64,000 nt of DNA from Taiwanofungus camphoratus (GCA_003999685.1 CP021220.1:930001-994000), one strand, 5' to 3'; positions 37,135 through 49,397 are shown, counted from the stretch's first letter. Notes: generated by a model not told the origin, from the sequence alone. Numbers and translations: made by a program.

Positions 37135-37724
37135 CCTGCGATCTTGGCTAGCTCCGTTGGGTGTGCTGTAAGTAGATGGTGAGTATGATCTACGTTCTTC
37201 ATTGAGATAAAAAGATCCCTCCTATGCGCCGTGGCCTGTTTCTTTCGAAGTGCTTCGTTGGTGGTTGTATTAGATCTGACGGCGTCAGCGTATGAATTAG
37301 ATTGACCGTTATGATTAGAGTTGACGTTGTAGGGTCTATAGTTGTTTGATAGGGATGATATGAGGTTATCTTTGAGGTCGGCGAGGGCTCTTTCTAGGGT
37401 AGCTTTGGTGAGGCGCGTGTCGTCTTCGACCGGCGCGTGTTGCCTAGCGATCTCTTGCATTAGTATACCTATAGCTCTAATTTGATTAATCTCTTCTTTC
37501 TTAATGTATGTGGAGGCGTTCGGTGCGCGTTTGAAGTCGCCGTATGATAGTAGAACGTCGGCAAGCTTAACTAGATCAAATTTGTTTTCTTCAGTAATAC
37601 CTTTGGACTCAGGTATTTTGACTGGATTTCCTGGGTCTACGATACCTGAGACCGTTCTACTTTGCCTATTGCTCTGAGTAGACGTGGACAGCGTGCGTTG
37701 TTGTTGCTGCTGAGACCCGTCCAT
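37077..37724 (-). CDS. Gag-like/ORF1-like open frame, probably transposon-derived
   Basis: This is an uninterrupted frame of 215 codons beginning MDGSQQQQQ. It has a polar Gln/Ser start, helical charged segments (FDLVKLADVLLSYGDF, RAIGILMQEIARQ), then an Asn/Ser-rich region ending SYADAVRS and a basic KKQATAHRRDLFISMKN. The layout resembles the N-terminal part of gag-like or ORF1 proteins of fungal non-LTR elements, but no zinc knuckle or RT follows. The frame runs into the antisense of the RhoGAP 3' end, so its last 19 codons are probably not original. It may be a truncated element or a domesticated gene. I do not recognise it firmly. Confidence 0.45.
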   Translation of the reverse strand: MDGSQQQQQRTLSTSTQSNRQSRTVSGIVDPGNPVKIPESKGITEENKFDLVKLADVLLSYGDFKRAPNASTYIKKEEINQIRAIGILMQEIARQHAPVEDDTRLTKATLERALADLKDNLISSLSNNYRPYNVNSNHNGQSNSYADAVRSNTTTNEALRKKQATAHRRDLFISMKNVDHTHHLLTAHPTELAKIAGHFEIERRGSLTLDVEGDG

Positions 37725-38040
37725 GTCTCGCTAGCGTTGGTTTGTGCAATTCTATTGGCTGACGACCGTGGGAAGGTTGCCTAGATGGTGGTACGAAAAA
37801 GAAGCTCCTCCTACTTATACCATGTCATACATAGAGTATCAGGTCTCATGTTCAATCTTGTCGGTATAGAATAAGTCAATGGCGCCCAGATACAGCATGC
37901 CTATGACGAAAACTGACTGGATAGCAGCTTACAGTTGAACAGCCGAAGTGCATTGTGTCTTCATCTTTCGAGCAATACTTTTTGGTGTCTTGTGAATTGA
38001 CTACTTCCTGAAGTTCTGCGATTTGTTCTCCAGCATGTCC
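37725..38040. other. Intergenic spacer
   Basis: About 316 bases upstream of the gag-like frame, moderately AT-rich. No feature is recognised. Confidence 0.4.
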
Positions 38041-38068
38041 CGGATTTCTTCTTCTTCAAATACTCATT

Positions 38069-38290
38069 CTAGATGACACCCTCTCCTCTGTGTTTGGGGA
38101 CCCTGCGTTGAAGATTTGCGGTGACCTCGTCGCGATCATGGATATCTATCACTACTGGCATGATGGAGTCTTGGGAACGCCTGCGCTTTGGACCAGCATC
38201 TACACTGGACATATGAAGGCCAGGGACACTTTGCTGCAGCCTTCTGGGGCCGCGTCTTTGAATATCTTCACGAGAGGTGTCCCAGTCTAA
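38069..38290 (+). pseudogene. Possible remnant of an F-box-type gene
   Basis: A short frame reads ILDDTLSSVFGDPALKICGDL, then HYWHDGVLGTPALWTSIYTG. The phrase trp-x4-LGTPALWTSI is the hallmark just after the F-box in many basidiomycete F-box/LRR-like proteins (VSRRWRDVALSTPALWTSI type). The frame soon ends. A neighbouring frame continues with FWGRVFEYLHERCPSL, which could be the same gene shifted. No usual start MELPPEILSEIF is visible. It is probably a broken copy of this large, fast-evolving family. Evidence is weak. Confidence 0.35.
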
Positions 38291-40432
38291 CAGGAAAGTG
38301 TGGTATCTTTCTGAGAGCCCATGCATCCAAGAGCTTCACTGAGTTGGACTGTTTAGCAATTTTGATACGGCTAACGCGGCATTTCCTACTTCAAAGCTCG
38401 AACTCGTCGGTTACGATCGTGATCTTGAACTAGCTGTGGCTGAGCCTGCACCTACCGTGCCCGAAGGGCATACGAAAGCAGCTTCGCCATCCTTCCATAT
38501 ATTGCATGACTTGGCTACCAGGCAATCAATTTCTTCATCTTGTTGCCCATCCACCTACCGGAAGTCAGTATGCCTTGCCTGGTGCCAAGAATGCTGGCCC
38601 TGCTGCTAGGACGTTTGCAGCTGGAGGATTTTGTTTTATCAGGCCTTGCCGACCTAGCAAAAGAGTGGGAGGGCTCCAAATATGACGAATGCTGAAGAAC
38701 ATGCGCAGACTGTATTGGAGCTGAGCGATACTGTGACGACAATCACATAACGTTTCTATTCCATCTGAGCCTCAACTCTGACGGATTTCCGGAATGGCTA
38801 CTTCGACATATATGAGATTTGCCAGTAATGGAGTCTCGCGAAAGTCTGTGCCCCAGCATCTCGTCGATTTGGCGCGTCCGTGAGTGCTATTGGGCCTTCA
38901 TTGGGCATACGTTGTGATTCAGGGTTAGGCAACAGACTTCAGAGATCGTCAGGCATACTGCCATATTTCAAGCCCAGGAGGTTTGGATAACAAGCCCGGA
39001 GGCTGGTCGTACTTTGGGCGTAATGCATACTCTGCCACAAATGGCATCGGCTTTGGAAGTCTTGGTCGCTTGCATCGCTTCTCGATGTCTTCGCATTGTC
39101 CGTCGCATCACCCTCCAAGCGCCTGTCCCAAGCTTTCACGAGTGTGCATCCTTCTAGTAAATTCTCATTTGGCCGCCATGGTCCTTGACATTCTTACCGG
39201 GTCGCAGGAACAACTTGGTATCAGCCATTTGCTATTAGATACCTTCCACAGCGCAAGGATCCTGGGTCGGACGGATGAGCCAGGAGGCTCCTTTCGAGTC
39301 TGGACTACAAAGAACTGGAAAAAAAAACCCAAGGATGGTCATGCCAGATGTGTGCACTACAACTTCACATGTAGCCTGGCCTTCATGGGATTGACAATTA
39401 GATATACTCGTTTCATTAAGATGAATGGCAGCGTACAAACATTGCTGAATTTTGCGGTGCTCACTACCATTTCCAAGACCAGTTTTATCTCGATGTTTTT
39501 GTCGAGCATCAAATCTTGCCTTCTGTATAACCATGAATTTCACGCAATGCTGCATGCAGTCAATCACCAACTCGAGCCATTAGGTTCGTTCGTGTATTGA
39601 CATGTCTTGGCGAGATATCAGGTCATACCAACATATATTGAACATTTTCAGTTTGACATGCATCCGTACACGTTACACATTCTTCTTATGACGACACGGG
39701 TTGTTCAAGGTGAAAGGATAATAGCAGTGATCATTTGGCAGTCATAGGTCGACCTACCTACCTATCCTTTGATTTGAGTCCAATTACACGCCTACAGTCC
39801 GCCACCTGAACAATAGAATGCCTGCGGGCGGGTCCCCGAATGGCGCAGGCTGGCAGAAAGTCGACGCCTGCGTGTACCGTGTGGCACTCACGCTCGCGGT
39901 GCTCCGTTCGGCCGTGTAATGGAAACTCAAGCATACTTCGGTACCCAGTCCTCAGGCAGTGTCCAAGCATCTCAAGCATCAAATGAAAAAAAGATGAGGT
40001 CAATTCTAACATATCTAAACAGGCGAGACTACAAACATGACTCGCGAGGAGCACGCAATATGATCTAATAACGTATGCACCCATGTAACAACCAACGAAG
40101 ACCCGAAGGCAGCAATAGAACAAGGCGTTGAAGATAGATGCGGGTATGCAAGTATTGTCGAGGAAAATGGTGAGCGGAAACCATACTGAATCTAGAGTCT
40201 AGCATGAAGCAGCCCTCCGGGGACCAGGGAAGTGCACCGCTCCGAATAGAAACAAAGGGAGCAAGAACGAGATGCCACAGGAAAGGAACTGAATTAGGGA
40301 GGGCTGAAACGTGCGCCGCCTGCTAGACGCCAACATACCACCAATCGTATTGTAGAGTATACACTTCGCGCAATCCTCCTCACATCGCTCGCTATCCTCG
40401 CACCCCGTGCTATAAAACAGCACCTCGGCATC
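38291..40432. other. Unassigned region
   Basis: About 2.1 kb without a gene I can name. A 205-codon plus-strand frame (38983-39600) and a 111-codon minus frame over it have no motif I recognise. Some may be further decayed F-box/LRR-like sequence. The last few hundred bases (about 39750-40432) probably hold the 3' untranslated region of the SR-protein kinase gene. Confidence 0.35.
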
Positions 40433-43163
40433 TCACCAACCCCACAGCTCCTCGCTTGCAGAGTTCACCTCCAGCCACCGGTGGTCCTTCATATCCCGTG
40501 CGTGCTTCCGCTTGCGATGGTCGATAATGAGCATCGGCTCCAGAAATTCGCACAGCGCGTCTGAGTCTTCCTCATTCCATAGATATTTCTCAACCATGAC
40601 CCGCTTTAACGGCCACGGCTTGAGGCTGCAAATGTATCTCAGGGCGCCTATTAGAATGTCACAGGTCGGAACATAATCAGCAACAACGCCCTAGCGCACG
40701 TAGGAGGGCCGAAGGGCCGAGTCTAGCCCCCAGCCCCCACACAGCTATATAACGCCAGCGACTTACCTGTGCTGTCAAAAAGCTCGCGACTGAACCGCCC
40801 GCCAAACTTGACGTCCGCGTCGAAGTCGCCCATAAGCTCGATGATCTGCGCCATGTGGTCATCGTCCTTCCCGAACACGCCACCCTGGCTCTGCGGGTCG
40901 AACAGATACTCCGCGGTGAGCAATTCGAATATGACACATGCCACGCTCCAGATATCCGCACTCGGGCCCCAGTCGGTGCGCCCGAGGATCACCTCTGGTG
41001 AGCGGTACTGCCGCGTTTGGATGTCCTCGGTGTAATGCCTGTGTGTGGGCGTCGCATTCCCTAGGTCAGCGATCTTGATGGAGATTGGGGGAGGCGCAGG
41101 GACTGGCGAAGGTGGAGATATAGGTGGGGGTGACGGCGCTCGATATGATGAATGCGAGGGAGAGGGACATGAGGATGATATGGAACCTTCCACGGGGTCT
41201 GAGTGAGGCGAGGAGCTGCGGCGGGCGCGGTTGTGTGGGGCCGTTTGGGAGAGTAACGACGGCCCTAAGCGTGGTTTGCTATGGTGTTGCTGTTCACATG
41301 GGGAGTTCGCGACCCCTAACGGGTCAAGCTCCTCTGACTCCTGACATATGCAGGAACACATGCTACCTGGGCATGGGCGCGTCACGATCGACAGCTTGCT
41401 CACTCCCCCCGCGACGCTCACGACAGAAGCGAGCGCCTTCTCATTGCTGAGCAAGGTCGCGGGGCTCGACGACACGTACCCCGAGCCCGAGCTCCCACTT
41501 GAGCCATCCGACAATTCTGGAGTGGATCCGCTCGACTGAGACCCGAGGTCGGTCGAGCGCTTGCCCGACTTGCCCTTACAACTCGTGTCCAGCACGCTGT
41601 GCACGCCTTGTATGCTTGCGAGGCGCGACATCTGCAGACCGGGGCGCGAAGTCGGGCTTGAGCCTGCGCTGTGTCCGCCTAGTGACGAGGGGCTCGATAG
41701 AGGCTGCGAGTCGAAGATTTGTACATGCCGCTCGCGTGTGGTAGTATGCCGCGGGATTGTGATACCCCGGAGTGGCTTGGGCGGGACACCGACTTTGCGG
41801 GAGGTTGGAGAGGGGGAGAGAGACAGCTCGGCCTTGATATGTGATTCCACATCGGGAATAGAAATCACTGCGTGCGACGTGAGATGTCAATCATCTCCGT
41901 CCGCAGGTTGATGGTTCTGAAGAGAGCTTACTGATATTCTCTGGCTTGATGTCGGTGTGCACTAGGTCACACTCATCATGCAGATATTCCAGTCCGAGCA
42001 AAACCTGCTTCGTGATCACCTTCACAAGAGCGGCGGAAACACCCGTCTTCTTGTGCCGCTCAATGAGCGAAAGGAGGTTCTCGCCAAGCGGCTCGAACAC
42101 GATACAGACGTGGATGCCCTCCGGTCCACAGTGTTGAAAGGAGTCGAGGAAGGAGACAACATGGTCGCGTCCCGGATGCCCCGGGCTCGCGTCCATCACC
42201 TGGCCGAGCAGCTTGATCTCGTCACGCGCTGTCTCGGCGTAGCGCCCGGCGGATTTGACCACCTTGAGGGCGGAGTGGCGGTTTGCTCTGCAAGTGGAAG
42301 TCAGTACTCAGGCGCACCGAACATATGACAATCGACTCCGTTCGACCGCCGCAAACTTGCGAGCGCTCGTAGTCCATGAATAGGCTTCCTCCGGCCAGCA
42401 TGGGCGATCGATGACGCCTCCCTTCACACCTCCTTCACGTCTTCACATCCAATGACCAATAGAAATCCTGGCCATACGAAATTGCGACCTGCACGATTGG
42501 ATGAATATGGCACTGCACGCCTGATCACCATTTCGTATGGTCAAGGCATCCTCCTGGTGGCTACACAGCCTGAGATAGTCACCATAGTTCAAGATGGTTT
42601 AATAGGTCCTATATCGGAGGGGCACAAGTCATACTTTTATTATGAATATATGGGCAGTTTATGACAAGATGAGTGTGCCTCTCGGCGTCAGGAGTATATC
42701 GAACAGGAACACGGCAGGCGCGTGACTGGGACGCGCAAGTGGATCACGAGAACCAGGTTCAGTTGATTGAAGACAGTAGCAGTATTGCTCGAGCGATGCA
42801 AGATGCAGGTGAACATGAAAGGGGGGAGTGAGAAAGAGAGGGACGTACTGTGTATCTTTAACAAGCCATACTGTTGAAAAATGACCCCATCTAATCGCAT
42901 GACGAGAGTCAGTCCGATGCACCGGGACACTCGGAGGTACGCAGGTGAAAAGTCTGGTCAGGAGGGACGTACCCGAGTTTGCGGAGGATAATGTAGCGAC
43001 CATCCTTGAAGGTGTCCCTGAGTTTGACCTGAAGATATCCGCCTGCGTTGTAGTCAGCGGGAGATTCCTCGTCCTTAGACTGTGCATCGGGGACAGGAAC
43101 GATCTTTGAGCCAGCGGAGGTGACAACGTATTGATACTTGGCACAGGGCTGTTTCGGTGCCAT
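40433..43163 (-). CDS. SR-protein-specific kinase (SRPK; Dsk1/Sky1-like)
   Basis: The first exon starts MAPKQPCAKYQY and contains YNAGGYLQVKLRDTFKDGRYIILRKLG. A tiny exon supplies WGHFSTVWLVKDTQ (glycine loop), then NRHSALKVVKSA (ATP-binding Lys). The catalytic loop is HTDIKPENIMISIPD. A spacer of about 260 Ser/Pro-rich residues splits the kinase, as in SRPKs, before IKIADLGNATP, QTRQYRSPEVILG, DIWSVACVIFELLT and the final MLIIDHRKRKHARDMKDHRWL. SRPKs phosphorylate RS-repeat splicing factors and control their nuclear import. The stop is at 40433-40435. One intron (about 42290-42848) is some 550 bases, long for this genome. Confidence 0.9.
42470..42542. repeat. Short inverted repeat inside an SRPK intron
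   Basis: CCATACGAAAT at 42472-42482 is matched by ATTTCGTATGG at 42530-42540, a perfect 11-base inverted pair around a 47-base loop. It sits in the long intron. It may be the core of a small mobile element or a chance hairpin. Confidence 0.4.
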
Positions 43164-44609
43164 AGACGAGTTGATGGGAAGGGGAAAGGAAGGGACGGAC
43201 GATGATACGAACTTCGTCCTGACAGCGCGGCTCGGAACGCCTTATCGCTGGGCGGCCACTCGCGGCGTCTCGCTGAGGCGCGTCGCCACCGCCATGTCAC
43301 GCTCTGTCCAATTGAGGAGCGTAGATTAGATTTGTGACGCCATGTCACTTCTCTCGTAATCACATGCCTCGGCCTAAACTTTGTTTCTTGACAGCCATCT
43401 CACAGCCCCGCCTGCTCACCCGCCGGGTCCGGTCTCTTCCAGTACAAATTTTCTTCCACAACCTTCACCAGCAACAATTTTACTCTCGACGATCCCTCCT
43501 CCACCCTGCTCGCCCCCGAACAGGCTCGCTCAGGATCCGTGCTGATTCGCTCTCGAGCTCACTCGAAATGCCTAGATATCTGCTGCCGTGACATCACAAA
43601 CTTTCGACGAGATGCAAATCTGCGCGAATTGATTCTCGACTTGACACGTTTCCCCGTTTGTGGTCCGGCCTGCATCGATGGTCTTGCCTCCTATAACAGG
43701 CTTTGCTGGTAGGGCTAGTGCAGTGTAAAATGTACGTACGTTTCGCTACCGGACGGAACACTTGTAGGCAAGTGACCTGCATTCTGTAAGCTCCTCGTCT
43801 TCTGTTCATGCGACGCTTGCTGTGTATTTCGGAAGACTCGCATGTGCTCGAACTTGTAGACGTTGCTCGCGCAGGTGATGATCCGATTCCCGCCCACGGC
43901 GCGCGTGGAGGTTGATCGACGACCGCGGCCAATGAGCAACGCGTCAGAATGTAAGGCTACGCCTTGTCACGACATCGATGCGCTCGATGAAAGTCGGCGA
44001 TACGGAGATGTACGGACAACGCGCGGAAGTGAAGACTACACGATGAGGCAGATCATTCTACCACGCTCAATACGTTTTCTCTCTTGTGTTGCGCTCCGAT
44101 GATCTCTTCCATCGGTCTATCTGTCAGAGCAGTCAGTCATTGCTTCCACCATTCATTACCGGGCTCTTGCTCTTGACTTCCGTGTTTGTCAAATCTTCTC
44201 AGTCTTATGAAGAAAGGTACAGTTTCTGAAGTTCACGTCTGTTGAGTATTGTCCACAGTCGTTAGTTGGAGATGGGTCATGAGTGTCCTGTCCTAGAGTA
44301 TAATTCGATGATCCGGATGCTTTACCGGAGCATGGGCGATTGTGACATAAATAGTTTGAATTCGGTTTCACAGAAAGAATGGCAGGTACTTTTCAAGGTT
44401 CACAGAATCCTATGAGCTTCTTGCATGATGTCACGGGAATCTAATCACTGATGTCGATGAGCACTATAAACGGCTTCGACGGGAACAAGCGATTGGGAGG
44501 AAATTCATCTTGCATGAGACTTACGCCAAGCTCGCGGCAAATGCATGATAACGCAAAAGAGGTTGCCATTATACGCTGTACGCTGAGTTCTATGGCTGCA
44601 CTAAATCTA
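43164..44609. other. Intergenic region upstream of SRPK
   Basis: About 1.4 kb between SRPK (start at 43163) and the 3' end of the Rieske gene. Short frames of 60-112 codons on both strands carry no known motif. It should contain the SRPK promoter on the left and the Rieske 3' untranslated region on the right. Confidence 0.4.
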
Positions 44610-45672
44610 TCAACCAATGACCATGAGACCGTTCGCGTCATCGAAGTTATACTCTGGTACTTCAAGGTTCGTCTAGGGGCCGATTAGTTGAGCTGATCGT
44701 GTATTTGAGTAAGGAAAGTACTCACGGGAGCAGGACCCTTGCGCACACGACCGGCTGACGAGGGCGAGGATAAGTAATTTGCAAACGAGAAAAGCAAGCA
44801 CGACGCACAGATATCATAATGGGAGCCATGGCATGGACAGAACCTGTCAACAACGAGCAATGAATAACGCGTAGACAGTGTGTATAGCTGAAACGCACCA
44901 TCCTCCGTAATCACCAGCCTCACCAATCGGCACACAACCCAAGTGGGTGCAGACACCCAGCATGACCAACCACTCCGGTCGCTTCGTCCTGGCGTCGTCA
45001 GGCTGCGGGTCACGCAGCGTCTTCCAGTCTGTGCCCTGCGCCTCCTTGATCTCGTCCTGGGTACGGTGGCGGATGAACACGGGCTTGCCGCGCCATTTGA
45101 TGATGACGTTCTTGCCCTCGGGGATGTTCGCAAGCTCTACCTCGACACGGGCCATGGCAAGCACGTCCGCAGACGCGGCCATCGTCGAGAGGAACTCGGT
45201 GACGGTGGACTTGGCGACGGACGCGGAGAGCAGGCCGAGCGAGCCGATCATGAAGTATGAGACGCTGCGGTTCGCCGATTCCGACTTGGCTTCGTAGTGC
45301 GAGAAGTCAGGGACCTGCGGCGCGTCCTTGGCGGGGACTGAAGCGTGCAGAAGACGCTTCTGCACGAAACCAGTGGTCGGGGCTGCACGTTTTCGAATCC
45401 AGCTCGTACCGTGAACATTTCTCGCAACATCCGAGCGAGGGCTTACCGTTAACAGCACTTTTCGAAACAAGACCTCCCAATGGGCTTCGCGAGAGACCTC
45501 CCGCCCATGAGGGAGGAACATCTGACCGGGGGCCAGAGGCGTGTCCGTGCCCGTGACCAGCGGGTTCTCGGACAGAAAAGTTGACAAACGATGCGCCCGG
45601 GACGCCGGACGCCAGCGTACGCACCGTGGGGGGTAGAGTGACAGCTTTTTTGGCAAGCTGGATGGCAGCCAT
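44610..45672 (-). CDS. RIP1: Rieske iron-sulphur subunit of the cytochrome bc1 complex
   Basis: This is complex III's Rieske protein, which passes electrons from ubiquinol to cytochrome c1 at the mitochondrial inner membrane. A presequence begins MAAIQLAKKAVTLPPTVRTLAS and holds a His/Gly stretch AGHGHGHASG. The mature part has KRLLHASVPAKDAPQVPDF, one membrane helix (VSYFMIGSLGLLSASVAKS) and the hinge. The cluster-binding domain follows with box I CTHLGC and box II CPCHGSHYD, the latter on a separate small exon. The last exon gives NLEVPEYNFDDANGLMVIG before the stop at 44610-44612. At least four introns are needed. The cluster ligands Cys and His are all present. The exact splice between presequence and mature region (about 45350-45540) is not resolved. 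Confidence 0.93.
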
Positions 45673-45984
45673 GGCGAAAGGGAAATGTGCTGGACGTTGC
45701 TCGCAGTGACGACGACAAACTATTGCGGAGTCCCAATTGAGCGCCCGGATGCTCGAATCCGATCTTTCCCGACACAAGTGAGAGCACAGTTCGCCGTCCA
45801 ATCACCGACAAGAAATTATTCTCGGTGTATTCAACTTACAGGGCACTTGTGATCTCGTTTCGTTATTTACAGTACAGGTCTATTCTATGTAATAAAGAAA
45901 GCACACGAGACAAATACAAATAGTTTATGGTTCTAGGAAAGTTTGGAAAAAGCGTTCTAGAATCAAACAGTCGTGGTCGAAAGT
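45673..45984. other. Spacer between the Rieske and phosphodiesterase genes
   Basis: This 312-base gap between two genes on the same strand must hold the Rieske promoter and the 3' untranslated region of the phosphodiesterase. No motif is certain. Confidence 0.45.
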
Positions 45985-47758
45985 TTACCGTGACTGGCGG
46001 GCCAAATGCTCTTCCAAGCAGCTGAGCACACGTTGTTTCGGATACTTCGGTGCAGAGGGCAGCCCACGCTGCTTGATTAAACGCCGGACAACGTTAGGAT
46101 CTGAATGCAATTATTGATCAGTGATATTTTGACATTTGCTGGAGTGATAGAATCGCACAGTCCGTGATAATGCCATCAACTTTCCAGTCCAGCATCTGCT
46201 CTACGACGTTCATGCGGTTGACCTGATGAACACTCAGTCACAGGTTCCAAGGTCAGGCCCAGGACGAATGGCAACGTACTGTCCACACTTTGACCTCCAT
46301 GCCCAATTTATGGGCCTCATCAATCATGTCCTTCGTAGTGAAGGTCTTGTATCCCGGCATGGCGGGATCAGCCACGGGACTGCGGAATGAGATGTCAGAT
46401 GGCGAAAGGATATTGGCACCAATGGATTGAGCCGCTTGTGCCACCTGTGCGCCCAAGGTCGGACCAGGGAACGAATCTAGTCGGCGCCCCGCCAACCAGG
46501 GCGTGGTGCTGTTATCGGGCATGAAAGCAGTCTCGCTTTAAGCTCAATTAGTCACTGAGAGCGCATTATCGCGTCAAGAACATGTGCTTACTCGTCAACG
46601 AGAGCCGAGGTGACCATGAGCGGGTTCACAGCCTGTGAGACGCATATGTTCATTGATTCTGGTCCATCTAAGGCAGAGAGCCTTTTACCTTCATGCCGAC
46701 CAGTGTCCTCCAATCGAAACTTTGATACTAAATTCATCAAATGTGAAGGATTTCCGGTCTGTGAGCTGTCCCCTAAACTTACTGTGATCGACGAAGTATA
46801 CGGGCTGGCAGAGAATATGGCGTGTTGCTTCTGAACAAAGTCCTGGACACCTAAGGTGCGATTAGGATATTGTGGGTTGATTTTGGACTCAATGTTCCAC
46901 AATATCTGGTGCGCCGGATCCGCGCACTCGACGAAGTCAAATACTTCTTGGAGCGTAGATATCCGTGTGCCCGGATACGTCAGCTGCATCGCTGTACGAA
47001 TCGTTCGACCTCACGGTCAGCTCTCATAGACTAGGCGAGGGCCTTACGATAGCCATCTTGCCGCTTCGAGCCACAGTCCAGAGTCCTCAATTGCGCCAAG
47101 GTGAGGTTGGCGATGTATTTTCCAACATAAGGGAAGTCGGGATCATCTGAGAACTGGTGTCCCATTATTCTCGGCCCCAGAAAATAACAAGTGAAGTCCC
47201 AATAGACTCACAGCAGGTACGGTATCTAGGCATTTTTCTGGCACGATATTCTCATCATGCCATACAACGACAACACCGTCCTGTTGTGTTGTTGAGACCG
47301 TGACAGTGGCATCTTGGACATTGAGCCCAGAATCTCACCTTAGTGATGCCATTATCTAGCTCTAAAGTTGCAGCGCCGTCGATGAGGCCCCTTGAGAACA
47401 CGTGAATAGCGACCTTAGGACAGGCACCTGTACGATACACACCAAGCGAAACTGGGAAGGGTGCTCTCGATAGTGTTGCCTCTACCTCCCCGATGAGCCT
47501 GGAAAGAGGACCATAATACGTAAAGCTGCAGACTGCGACGTCCATGACGAAACCGCTTACCTGGACATCGTAGAATCTACGATGTCCCAATCTCGATGAA
47601 GACGCAAGGGGCCTCTGTGCAGGCGAAGCGTGAGTTGGCCCGGAGAGGATCAACAACGCTTGGTTCGCAAAATTGGTGAATAATGCTAGAGGAGCAAACA
47701 TCCTGGATGAGAGACTGAGGACAGGGGATGGACCGGAGTTGGGTACGCTGTCAGCCAC
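45985..47758 (-). CDS. Glycerophosphodiester phosphodiesterase (GDPD), secreted or membrane type
   Basis: The enzyme hydrolyses glycerophosphodiesters to glycerol-3-phosphate and an alcohol, in lipid turnover or phosphate scavenging. An N-terminal hydrophobic stretch (FAPLALFTNFANQALLIL) looks like a signal or anchor. The catalytic start FYDVQAHRGGRG carries the invariant His-Arg-Gly and is joined across an intron. Then follow NTIESTLPSFAWGLIDGAATLELDNGIT with the metal-binding Glu/Asp, a WHDE metal motif, ILWNIESKINP, and the end of the barrel MEVKVWTVNRMNVVEQMLDWKVDGIITDYP. The protein ends EHLARQSR. About eight short introns interrupt it. Two in-frame start codons exist (47758 and 47701); the second would put the hydrophobic segment at the very N-terminus. 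Confidence 0.85.
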
Positions 47759-48711
47759 GGCATTTCTGGCAACGCGTTGGGAAATATCCGCTTGAAGCGA
47801 CGACCGCGGTGCTGTCTACCAAGACACGTTGTACGGAGAGCTGATCGCTGCCTTTGTGTGCCAACGACGAACGTTCTTTCCTTGAAACTCCGAGCCGAGT
47901 GAGGATCGTCCAAAAAGGGCAACTTATGTTCCAAATTAGGCAATTCTGCACCCGCGGAAACCCGAAACCGAAAGTCTGTTTCCATCCCGGGAACGGAGAG
48001 TTTATCAGCACCGCGAACGTGCAACATACGTCAGCCGCTCTGAGAGTTCGAGTAACGAGATTGTTGGTCCACAACCATGCGTTTGATATGAGATACGAGC
48101 GTCCTTCAAAAAGCGTTCGCTCTCGGTCAGTTCAGGCTGAGCCCGCATCAGCTTCGCGAAGTGACGAAAGCTGGACAAATAGCAAGCTGAGGTCGTGATC
48201 CCCAATGTAAATTACATGGCTGTAAAAGCATGCAGTCAGATAAAATCAGGAGGATGAAGTCGTCCACGCAACCAATTACGCACCAATCTGAGCGGCAACG
48301 ACAGTAGAAATGGAAAGACTCTTAAAGTTCACAAGATATCGAAGACATGGGACGCATCAGCATTGCATCTGAATATTGAATGGCCACAGAACAGCGAGGT
48401 CAATGTCCACCCCATCTTGCGGAATCAACGAGATACTGCTACTGTATACTGTCGAGATCTTACCTCCGCGGCAGTGACAGACAAGGCGAGGGGCTAGGTA
48501 ACCACACACCGATTACACTGGGAGAGGATGAGAAAGAGAACAATGTCTGAATGTGAACGCAACGTATGCAAATCACTGTTCCCAAAAATGTGGGCGATAG
48601 AACAGAGGGTTATCCTATGCATCGCACAAAGTCTGTATTGACGGAGCCGAGCCTCTTCTGTTGGCAGTTTACAGTGAGCGACGGCTCATCCGATACAAAA
48701 CTCAAACGACG
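47759..48711. other. Intergenic region
   Basis: About 950 bases between GDPD and COX19. Open frames of around 100-114 codons on both strands overlap one another and have no recognisable motif. The GDPD promoter should be in the left part. Confidence 0.4.
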
Positions 48712-49194
48712 CTAGGGATTAGGCGATCTGGGATTGTCTGGTCTATCCTGGAGGTTGTCTCTTGAGACAACGCCCTCGACACTGCCTAGCCCGAGATTCC
48801 TCCATTCATCACGTTCCATCAAGCCTCTGTGTACACTTAGCTCCATCTCTTCCAAGAGCACTGTCAGAAGAGGCTCGACATACCGACTCATGCGACAGTC
48901 AAGGTATTCCTTGTTGAGATGTCGACAGGGTGTGGAATTGCTAGAGTTCTTGCGCAAGCAATCAAGGTAAACCTTCATGTAGTCTTTACACTCTCCTGAC
49001 AGAGTAGACGACCATGAGTGACAAGGTGGGTGCTTGAGATATCGTATGTCTCACCATAGTGATCGAGTGGGAAGGATCCCCTGTCCTTATCAGCGACATA
49101 ATTAGCTCCAATTCATGTAGAGAGATTACGGAACAGGTACCGGGGGGGTAGCCTTGAAGCCAGCAGAGATTGACGGCGGTCGCCCAAAAGACAT
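48712..49194 (-). CDS. COX19: COX19, twin CX9C copper-delivery assembly factor of cytochrome oxidase
   Basis: This small protein of the mitochondrial intermembrane space is needed for copper delivery to cytochrome c oxidase. Exon 1 reads MSFGRPPSISAGFKATPP. Exon 2 gives DRGSFPLDHYG. Exon 3 holds both motifs, CKDYMKVYLDC and CRHLNKEYLDC (each C-x9-C). An intron with donor GTATGT and acceptor ACAG separates RMSR from GLMERDEWRNLGL, a segment diagnostic of COX19. Three short introns in all. The total is roughly 100 residues, normal for the family. It would be easily missed because no single exon exceeds about 40 codons. Confidence 0.9.
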
Positions 49195-49397
49195 GATTGA
49201 GCGGGAAGCCTCAAGGTCATTGAACGGCTTGCGGGAACGGCGAGGAGCGTGGGAACACGCTCGGCACATGCACCCGCTTCCATACTTGGTCAATTCGGAA
49301 TTCGCAGATCCATACAGGCTCAGCAATTCGGAATTCGCTTATGTATACAGCAGTGCTAGTCACAAGAAATAGATAAAGTTGGAAGAACGACTCCGAA

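Noticed and set aside
45307-45801. 164-codon minus frame read as one exon of the Rieske gene
   Set aside because: Only its first part fits a presequence; the rest reads through intron sequence, because the mature Rieske protein continues in another frame.
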